Assembly (NCBI GenBank): GCA_027063065.1
Contig: JAMOSO010000068.1
Span: 1 to 22,426, forward strand
DNA length: 22,426 nucleotides
DNA from: Planctomycetota bacterium
Lineage (GTDB): Bacteria; Planctomycetota; JAMOSO01
Direction: 5' to 3'
Every line of letters starts with the position of its first letter. Position 1 is the stretch's first letter. The notes under the pieces were generated by a model. The model was given only the letters and a program-made list of their open reading frames with translations, was not told where the DNA came from and made no database searches. The translations under genes and the position numbers were made by a program. Positions 16,734-22,426 of this stretch are shown here, piece by piece.

Positions 16734-17511
16734 TACAAATTTTATCGTTATTTGGCAGAGCTTTTAAATCTATCATACCCATGTGAATACCAAACATTGC
16801 AGTTAAATTTTCGTGTGTGAGCGTTTCTTTTGGTGAACCTTGAGCTATGACCTTGCGGTTTAAGCATATTACTTTAGTAGCATGGTGGGTTACAGTTGGC
16901 AAGTCATGACTAATCATTAATTGGGTAAAGCCCATCTGTTTGCGCATTTTTTCTAGCAGTTCGCAAAAAATATACTCACCTTTAAAATCAACCCCAGCTG
17001 CAGGCTCATCTAAAATTAATAGTTCTGGTTTTTGTTGTAGTGCAAGAGCCAAAAGCACACGCTGAAGCTCACCGCCTGATAATGCACCAATTTTACGATT
17101 GGCCAGTTTTTCGGCGTGTAGTTGAGCAAGTATCTCAAGCGCTTTAGCAACTGCTTTTTTGTTTTTGCCAAGCCAAAGAGGGCGTATTTGGGCATCCATT
17201 ATCATAAAATCCAAAACAGTTAATGGCATACCTCTGTCAAAGCTTAATCGTTGTGGAACATAACCAATGCGATGTTTTGGGCCGTGTTCGTATGAGGCAA
17301 TAGTAACTGTGCCTGTATAGGGTATTTCATTTAATAAGGTCATAAGTAAGGTAGTTTTACCCGCTCCATTTGGCCCTACAATAGCTGTGCATTCACCTTT
17401 TGGAACGGTGGCGTTTATTTTGTCTAAAATATGCACACCGGCAATATTGACGCTAATATCACTAAATATTACTTCTGCACCGCAGTTTGATATGTTTTCT
17501 ATTATAGGCAT
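16708..17511 (-). CDS. znuC: Zinc/manganese ABC transporter ATPase, ZnuC-like
   Basis: A 267-aa ATPase: Walker A GPNGAGKTT (46-54), Q87 in GYVPQRLSFD, signature LSGGELQRV (144-152), Walker B LLILDEP with E169, and H202 in ISHD. The sequence fits the metal-uptake branch (ZnuC/MntB), and the znuB-like permease overlaps it downstream. The open frame reaches a TTG at 17568, but ATG 17511 is preferred because the extra 19 residues are hydrophobic and atypical. The last residues carry C259, C263, C264 and H266 (CNESCCKHG), a possible metal-binding tail encoded in the znuB overlap. A weak promoter candidate is TTGATT-N17-TAAATA (17568-17540, minus). No Zur-like palindrome is evident. Confidence 0.87.
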   Translation of the reverse strand: MPIIENISNCGAEVIFSDISVNIAGVHILDKINATVPKGECTAIVGPNGAGKTTLLMTLLNEIPYTGTVTIASYEHGPKHRIGYVPQRLSFDRGMPLTVLDFMIMDAQIRPLWLGKNKKAVAKALEILAQLHAEKLANRKIGALSGGELQRVLLALALQQKPELLILDEPAAGVDFKGEYIFCELLEKMRKQMGFTQLMISHDLPTVTHHATKVICLNRKVIAQGSPKETLTHENLTAMFGIHMGMIDLKALPNNDKICNESCCKHG

Positions 17512-17654
17512 GGACGAGATTGTAACAGGGATGAACAAATATTTAGAGTATAAAAATAAAAAAATCAAATTTTAAGTTATAAATAGGCAAAAAATAATGC
17601 AGTTTAGTCAATTTAATTGTAAAATTTAGTTTTTAATTTAATTGAGAATAAAAA

Positions 17655-19031
17655 ATGAAATATATAAGTACCAGAGGTGGCATACAACCTATAAATTTTA
17701 AAGAAGCAGTTATGATGGGCTTGGCAACCGATGGAGGCCTTATTATCCCTGAGAATATCCCAGATGTAACAAATAAGTTGCAAGCGTGGAAAAATTTAAA
17801 TTTCACAGACTTGGCGTTTGAAGTTATATCCTGTTTTGTTGATGATATTAATAATGATGATTTATATGATATTGTAAAACGTTCTTATGCAACATTTGAT
17901 CACAAGGATATTACGCCTGTTGTAAAGGCTGGAAATTTACATATTCTAGAATTATTTCATGGGCCAACCCAGGCTTTTAAAGATGTGGCTTTGCAATTTT
18001 TGGGCAATGTTTTTGAGCATATTTTAAAAGAGCAAGGTGGTCAGTTAAATATATTAGGCGCAACTTCTGGAGATACTGGCAGTGCGGCTATTCACGGGGT
18101 TAGAGGTAAGCAAAATATTAATATTTTTATTATGCACCCAGAAGGTAAAACTTCACCAATACAAGCAAAGCAAATGACATCTGTTTTAGACGAAAATGTA
18201 CATAATATTGCTGTGGCAGGAAGCTTTGATGATTGCCAATCTTTGATGAAAGGTGCGTTTAACGATTTGGACTTTAAACAAAAATATCACTTAGGGGCAG
18301 TTAATTCTGTGAATTGGGCAAGAATTGTTGCGCAAATTGTATATTATTTTTGGGGGCATTTTCAAGTAAGTAAATCTGTAGAGGCAAAGGTGAGTTTTTC
18401 TGTACCGACAGGAAATTTTGGTGATATCTTTGCTGGTTACTTGGCTACTCGTATGGGTTTACCTGTGGATAAATTAATGCTAGCTACTAACGAAAACAAT
18501 ATTTTAACAACCTTTTTTACTTCTGGTATTTATAGGCGTTCTGAGGTTTGTCATACAGTTAGTCCCTCAATGGATATTCAGGTAGCTAGTAATTTTGAAA
18601 GATATTTATATTATTTTTTAAATGAGGATAGCGTTAAACTAAAAGAAACCATGCAGGATTTTGCACAAAATAACCAAATTAAACTAGACTGCACAGGCAA
18701 TCACGTTGATAATTTATTTGAGTCAAAATCGTCCCCTGCAATGGAAACTTACGATACAATTAAACGTTACTATCAAGAATATAATTATTTGTTAGATCCT
18801 CACACTGCTGTAGGGGTAAAGGTAGCCGAGGAATTTGCTATAAATGATATACCTGTGATTTGTTTAGCAACAGCGCATCCTGCAAAGTTTCCAGATGCTA
18901 TTGAGCAATCGCTTGGACAAGATATAGCCCGCCATCCACAATTGGATAAACTGCAAAATGCTAAAACTAGATGTATTTCATTGCCCAACGATTTAAATGC
19001 AATAAAACAAATAGTCTCAGAAAGGGCTTAA
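17655..19031 (+). CDS. thrC: Threonine synthase
   Basis: A 458-aa PLP enzyme that converts O-phosphohomoserine to threonine in the cytoplasm. K109 in HGPTQAFKDVALQ is the PLP lysine; the phosphate-binding GATSGDTGSAA loop follows at ~136-146. The N-terminus MKYISTRGG and the DPHTAVG near the C-terminus are typical of the class I enzyme found in gammaproteobacteria (length ~430-470). The start is ATG 17655. Homoserine kinase and dehydrogenase genes are not adjacent, so this is not a standard thrABC operon. It is divergent from znuCB across 143 bases. Confidence 0.95.
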   Translation: MKYISTRGGIQPINFKEAVMMGLATDGGLIIPENIPDVTNKLQAWKNLNFTDLAFEVISCFVDDINNDDLYDIVKRSYATFDHKDITPVVKAGNLHILELFHGPTQAFKDVALQFLGNVFEHILKEQGGQLNILGATSGDTGSAAIHGVRGKQNINIFIMHPEGKTSPIQAKQMTSVLDENVHNIAVAGSFDDCQSLMKGAFNDLDFKQKYHLGAVNSVNWARIVAQIVYYFWGHFQVSKSVEAKVSFSVPTGNFGDIFAGYLATRMGLPVDKLMLATNENNILTTFFTSGIYRRSEVCHTVSPSMDIQVASNFERYLYYFLNEDSVKLKETMQDFAQNNQIKLDCTGNHVDNLFESKSSPAMETYDTIKRYYQEYNYLLDPHTAVGVKVAEEFAINDIPVICLATAHPAKFPDAIEQSLGQDIARHPQLDKLQNAKTRCISLPNDLNAIKQIVSERA

Positions 19032-19078
19032 AGAGTTATCTAAAACGTTTCTACAAAATAGACAGTTGCCAAGAAAAA

Positions 19079-19107
19079 TCGACTATTTTTAAACTAAAAG
19101 TAGTCGA
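19079..19107 (-). terminator. Intrinsic terminator for the minus-strand lexA unit
   Basis: TCGACTATTTTT (19079-19090) pairs with AAAAGTAGTCGA (19096-19107), 12 bp with one G-T wobble and a 5-base loop. On the minus strand the stem is followed by TTTTTCTT (complement of 19071-19078), a proper U-tract. On the plus strand, after thrC, no T run follows. It therefore ends the transcript that carries lexA and the small membrane gene. Confidence 0.75.
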
Positions 19108-19147
19108 AAATATCTATAGAATGTTATCAACACTTATTAGAATAATT

Positions 19148-19357
19148 TTATATGTTTTGATGATGTTGAAACAATGATGTGCCAAAGCGTTGGCATACGT
19201 TGATAATTGCAAGAAATATGGCAGAAATAAATAAACCAGTAGAAATATTAGAAATTTTACTTTCACCGCAGGTGTCGCAAAATTCTAAATGAGATGTGCG
19301 AACTACGGGCAATTTGCCTGAACCACATTTACAGCTTGTTGGAATATTTGTGTGCAT
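19148..19357 (-). CDS. Small zinc-ribbon membrane protein downstream of lexA
   Basis: A 69-aa protein. Its N-terminal half has two Cys pairs, C9-K-C11 and C27-D-T-C30, spaced like a small zinc ribbon. Residues ~38-55 (ISTGLFISAIFLAIINVC) are one membrane helix, and the tail FGTSLFQHHQNI has two His. It is likely a real gene: ATG 19357 has AAAGGAG six bases upstream, the best ribosome binding site in the region, and a terminator with a U-tract follows on the same strand. It sits 34 bases after lexA, so it may be co-transcribed and SOS-induced. A TATAAT at 19396-19391 (minus), with a poor -35, may give a second promoter. Family unknown to me. Confidence 0.68.
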   Translation of the reverse strand: MHTNIPTSCKCGSGKLPVVRTSHLEFCDTCGESKISNISTGLFISAIFLAIINVCQRFGTSLFQHHQNI

Positions 19358-19391
19358 GATGAACTCCTTTTCTCATACAAAAATAAATAAA

Positions 19392-20039
19392 TTATACAGC
19401 TCCTATACGACAGGTTACCTTGCCAAGAATTTGAGTCCTTTCGTCATCTTGAGGCACAGCAATCGGTCTATGTATGGCGTTGGTTGAGCGTGGCAATAAT
19501 AAAATTGTATCTTGATTAATTTCTAAGATTTTAACAGTGCAGTCACCGTCAATCATCGCCACCACGGTATCGCCATTTTTGACATTTTTTGTTGATTCTA
19601 TAACTAAGTAATCACCGTCTAAAATACCAGCTAAATTCATACTATCACCTTGTACTTGCAGTACAAAGCATTGACCTTTTGGTTTGAACATTTCTAAATC
19701 TAAATAGCCTGATATATTTTCTTCTGCCAAAATGGGGCTACCTGCTGCTACTTTACCAACTATTGGCAAAGCATTTATATTTTGATGTGATATTAAGTTA
19801 GGATTATGTTGTATGGATTTGTTTTGTGTTACATTGGCAAGCATTAGGTGTCCAGTGTCTTTAATTAAATATTTTTTATCAATTAAATAGTTGATGCGTT
19901 GCCTAACCGAGCCTAATGCGATGCCCAGTCCGTTGGCGATGCAACGTAAACTGGGCATACTTTGATATTCGCTTGCGTACTCTTGAATAAATTCAAGAGT
20001 TTGTTTTTGTGCGTTAGTCAATGATGTGTGCGTATCCAT
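19392..20039 (-). CDS. lexA: SOS repressor LexA
   Basis: A 215-aa repressor-protease. Residues ~1-65 are the winged helix-turn-helix; the linker holds the cleavage site A99-G100 (KVAAGSP); the S24 protease dyad is S133 (QGDSMNLAGILDGD) and K170 (DCTVKIL). RecA filaments trigger self-cleavage and release SOS genes. The recognition helix region (about ALGSVRQRINYL, 41-52) differs from the E. coli SPNAAEEHLKAL, which suggests a different operator. ATG 20039 is chosen because LexA proteins have short N-termini; the in-frame GTG at 20057 lies inside the operator. No ribosome binding site is present. The next gene on the strand is the small zinc-ribbon membrane protein, and the ABC-F gene ends 36 bases upstream. 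Confidence 0.94.
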   Translation of the reverse strand: MDTHTSLTNAQKQTLEFIQEYASEYQSMPSLRCIANGLGIALGSVRQRINYLIDKKYLIKDTGHLMLANVTQNKSIQHNPNLISHQNINALPIVGKVAAGSPILAEENISGYLDLEMFKPKGQCFVLQVQGDSMNLAGILDGDYLVIESTKNVKNGDTVVAMIDGDCTVKILEINQDTILLLPRSTNAIHRPIAVPQDDERTQILGKVTCRIGAV

Positions 20040-20046
20040 ACACACT

Positions 20047-20074
20047 ATTGTACGCACGCTTGTGCGTACGTCAA
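20047..20074 (-). promoter_or_regulatory. Promoter of lexA
   Basis: On the minus strand: TTGACG (20074-20069), 16 bases, TACAAT (20052-20047). Transcription would begin at about 20041-20040, one or two bases before ATG 20039, so the mRNA is effectively leaderless. It lies in the 35-bp gap between the ABC-F stop and lexA, with its -35 just past that stop. Confidence 0.65.
20050..20069. promoter_or_regulatory. Putative LexA operator, perfect 8-4-8 palindrome
   Basis: GTACGCAC-GCTT-GTGCGTAC: two perfect 8-base arms and a 4-base spacer. It fills the spacer of the lexA promoter and touches both hexamers, so a bound repressor would block RNA polymerase. It is GC-rich in an AT-rich gap and unlike the E. 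coli SOS box CTGT-N8-ACAG. Autoregulation of lexA makes LexA the natural binder, which is inference. I found no second full copy in the window. Confidence 0.7.
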
Positions 20075-21694
20075 TTATTTTTTCTTTTTTTGCAATTCTA
20101 ATTGTTTTTGGCGTTGTTTTTCGGCCTCATAATCATCTAATGTTCCTATGTAATCGACAATGCTATCTTCGGTTACTTCAAAAATTCTGGTTGCTAATGA
20201 TGCAATAAAACGGTGATCATGTGATACAAAAATTAAAGTATTAGGAAATAAAGATAGTGAATAATTAAGAGCTTCAATTGATTCTAAATCTAAATGATTG
20301 GTTGGTTCATCAAATGCTAAAACATTTGCACCTTCCATAGTTAATTTTGATATTATTAAACGTGCTTTTTCACCACCACTTAAAACTTTTACAGGTTTAA
20401 AGCAGTCGTCTCCGCGAAATAGCATACGTCCCATAAAGGCTCGTAAATCAATTTCTGTTGCGCCAGCTTCTGAAAAACGGCTCAACCAACTTAAGGCATT
20501 TTCATCTACATTTAGTAAGTCAGATGAATCCTGCGGAAATATACCTAAATCAACAGTTTCTCCTAGTACAACTTCGCCAGTATCACTAGCTAGTTGTTTG
20601 CATAAAATATTTAATAGAGTTGTTTTGCCAATACCATTTTTACCGATAATTGCAATGCGTTCTTTAGAGCCAATAGAACAGGTGAAATCTTTAAAAAGAG
20701 TTTTATCATATGTTTTTGATATTTTTTCGGCTTCTATAACCTTATCACTTAGGCGTTTTTTAGGTTCAAATCTTATATAAGGAGAAACTCTACTACTGGC
20801 TTTTATTTTTTGTACTTCCATTTTTTCTAATGTTTTTTTGCGTGATGTAGCCTGTTTGGCTTTTGATGCATTTGAACTAAATCTCGCAATAAATGCTTTT
20901 AAATGGCTAGCTTGTTTTTCTAGTTTTTTATTTGATTTATCTTGTAAAGCACGAGCATCTAAACTGGCAATAGTAAAATCATCGTAGTTTCCAGTAAACA
21001 TTCTAATTTCATTAAAATCTAAATCAGCGATATGGGTACAAATGCTATTTAAAAAGAATCTATCATGCGAGATAGTAATTAATGTTCCTTCATATTGTTT
21101 AAGTAAATCAACTAACCACTCGATAGAATCCATATCTAAATGGTTGGTAGGCTCGTCTAGCAATAAAATATCTGGTTTACCAAATAGCACTTGTGCTAAG
21201 AGTACCCGCAATTTAAAACCACCTTGTAAAACGCTCATATTTTGACTAAACAAATCGTCTGTAAATCCTAAACCTGTCAATAATGTTGCGGCTTCTGTTT
21301 CCATCATATAGCCACCTGCTTGGCCAAATTCGTCTTCTATATGACTACATCGTTCGTTTTCGGCGTCGGTGAGTTCTGTTTTAGAATATAAACTTTCTCT
21401 TTCGCAATATAATTTCCATAAAGTAGGATTGCCCATATATACGGTATCGATTATTGAATAATCATCAAAAGCATTATGGTCTTGCCTCAGATATCCCAAA
21501 GAACAATCTGCCCCTAAAGTTACAGTGCCATCAGTAGGTTCTAATTGACCTGTTAATATTTTCATAAATGTTGATTTACCAGCACCATTAGCACCTATTA
21601 ATCCGTAACAGTTGCCAGGGGTAAATTTTACAGAAACGTCTTCAAACAATGGCTTATTGCCAAAACGCATGGAAATTTGAGAAGTTGCAATCAT
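20075..21694 (-). CDS. ybiT: ABC-F translation factor, YbiT type
   Basis: A 539-aa soluble protein with two ATP-binding domains and no membrane segments. Domain 1: Walker A GANGAGKST (34-42), degenerate signature LQGGF (156-160), Walker B LLLDEPTNHLD with E181, H210. The linker (~245-310) is Lys-rich and includes RFSSNASKAKQATSR, the P-site tRNA interaction region. Domain 2: GKNGIGKTT (351-359), LSGGE (438-442), DEPTNHLD with E463, H492. It aligns throughout with E. coli YbiT (530 aa), including the RYGLIGANG-like start and the SLATRI ending. ABC-F proteins bind the ribosomal E site and relieve stalling; YbiT's exact role is less clear. A Lys/Gln-rich tail ends the protein. ATG 21694 has AGGA upstream. 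Confidence 0.92.
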   Translation of the reverse strand: MIATSQISMRFGNKPLFEDVSVKFTPGNCYGLIGANGAGKSTFMKILTGQLEPTDGTVTLGADCSLGYLRQDHNAFDDYSIIDTVYMGNPTLWKLYCERESLYSKTELTDAENERCSHIEDEFGQAGGYMMETEAATLLTGLGFTDDLFSQNMSVLQGGFKLRVLLAQVLFGKPDILLLDEPTNHLDMDSIEWLVDLLKQYEGTLITISHDRFFLNSICTHIADLDFNEIRMFTGNYDDFTIASLDARALQDKSNKKLEKQASHLKAFIARFSSNASKAKQATSRKKTLEKMEVQKIKASSRVSPYIRFEPKKRLSDKVIEAEKISKTYDKTLFKDFTCSIGSKERIAIIGKNGIGKTTLLNILCKQLASDTGEVVLGETVDLGIFPQDSSDLLNVDENALSWLSRFSEAGATEIDLRAFMGRMLFRGDDCFKPVKVLSGGEKARLIISKLTMEGANVLAFDEPTNHLDLESIEALNYSLSLFPNTLIFVSHDHRFIASLATRIFEVTEDSIVDYIGTLDDYEAEKQRQKQLELQKKKK

Positions 21695-21789
21695 ATAATT
21701 CCTAATATAGTTATGTGTTATTTATAAAATAAGATGTGGGTATTAATAAAAATTGATAAAGTATGCAATTATATCAATAAGGCATATAA

Positions 21790-22426
21790 ATGGAAATAAT
21801 AGAACAATCAAAAAAAGATAACAATGGCAAGATTATAATAGCTTTAATGTTTGTGCAAGTTGTAACAGTTTTGCCATTTGCAGTGTTATCTATTTTTATT
21901 GAGCCAATGACTTTGGATTTAAAAGTAGATATTTCTCAAAGCGGTATTTTCTTTGGAGTAGGTGGTCTAGGAGCATCTGTTGGTTGGTTTTTTGGTGGTT
22001 GGTTACTTAATTATATCAATAGGCAAAGGTTGTTTTTTTTAGTTTTATCGCTAGATAAGGTGTATTATTAGATGCTGGATTTACATGGCAACATATATTT
22101 GCATTTATGTCTTTGTTTTTATTTATGTCTGTTATTTGGATGCGTTTATTAAAATTACCATTGCATACTGTGGATAATGATAATTTGCAATTACCTCTTA
22201 AAGAGGTTTTGATTTTTCCAAAGCAAAATTTTTTGTTAGCTTTGGTTATTGTTGCAGGTTTTGCCTTAATGGTTGTGCCATTTGCTTGGGCAGGGGTGTT
22301 GGGCGCTAGATTGTTTGGCAGTAGCGAATCGAGTGTAGTCAGTGCTATGGTTGTTCTATTGGGGATAGGTTTAGGGCAAATTGCTCTTGGTACTGTTTTG
22401 AGAAATATCCAACCAGTAAAACTTTT
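21790..22426 (+). pseudogene. MFS transporter, frameshifted and internally deleted; runs off the window
   Basis: ATG 21790 opens a 93-aa frame with two membrane helices (~14-37 and ~53-75) and a loop GGWLLNYINRQRLFF in the place of MFS motif A, then reaches TAG at 22069-22071. From 22059 another frame (shifted by two bases) encodes GVLLDAGFTWQHIFAF and further hydrophobic MFS-like sequence with no stop to 22426. The second part starts at what looks like helix 6, then the central loop and helix 7. Helices 3-5, about 80 residues, are therefore missing at the junction near 22045-22060, besides the frame change. The original would be a 12-helix exporter or importer of unknown substrate. A sequencing error alone would not remove the missing helices. 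Confidence 0.7.

Noticed and set aside
17512-17654. Zur-like operator before znuCB
   Set aside because: I looked for a GAAATGTTATA-type palindrome in the znuC/thrC gap and saw only AT-rich sequence without clear dyad symmetry.
19079-19107. Terminator of thrC (plus strand)
   Set aside because: The hairpin lacks a plus-strand T run but has one on the minus strand; it may still slow plus transcription but fits the lexA unit better.
19385-19400. CTGT near 19399 on the minus strand as half of an E. coli-type SOS box before the small membrane gene
   Set aside because: The second half ACAG is missing at the needed distance (TTTA instead); only a half-site.
20026-20208. Plus-strand 60-aa frame across the lexA/ABC-F junction
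   Set aside because: It runs over the lexA promoter, operator and ABC-F C-terminus antisense; low-complexity hydrophobic, no start signal.

Overview
The window is a compact, AT-rich stretch of a bacterial chromosome with 19 intact genes, one partial gene at the left edge and one broken gene at the right edge. RapA, QueG, a YbiT-type ABC-F protein, a LexA with its own operator, and FlgM behind a sigma-28 promoter point to a flagellated gammaproteobacterium with a low-GC genome. I cannot name a genus. No tRNA, rRNA, CRISPR array, integrase or insertion sequence is visible. Genes lie close together and often overlap by a few bases, and no stretch of 300 bases lacks a gene (the longest, 7286-7556, is 271 bases).

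Left third (1-7285): the tail of a plus-strand gene, a convergent B12-binding-type radical SAM protein (DUF4080-like), then an RhlE-type DEAD-box RNA helicase. A tight four-gene minus-strand operon follows. In transcription order it is an unrecognised 294-aa protein, a LpxL/HtrB-family acyltransferase, a GT4 glycosyltransferase and a PilR/NtrC-like sigma-54 activator. This mixes envelope lipid/glycan synthesis with an orphan response regulator.

Middle (7286-13132): a flagellar late-gene patch with flgM, an unknown 119-aa protein and a membrane-anchored coiled-coil protein. A sigma-28-like promoter precedes flgM and another precedes the coiled-coil gene. Convergent queG follows, then ilvE overlapped by a small membrane protein, ending at a 16-bp perfect terminator hairpin. 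Next come a MalK/UgpC/MsmK-type sugar ABC ATPase and a divergent AraC-family regulator, whose two sigma-70-like promoters share one -35 region.

Right third (13139-22426): znuC-znuB-rapA form one minus-strand unit (zinc or manganese uptake plus the RNA polymerase recycling factor), divergent from thrC. Beyond a terminator lies a minus-strand run: ABC-F ybiT, then lexA, then a 69-aa zinc-ribbon membrane protein. The lexA promoter carries a perfect 8-4-8 palindrome between its -35 and -10 that does not match the enterobacterial SOS box, and the lexA mRNA looks leaderless. The small membrane gene after lexA sits where some relatives keep an SOS division inhibitor. The window ends in an MFS transporter gene that is frameshifted and has lost several membrane segments.
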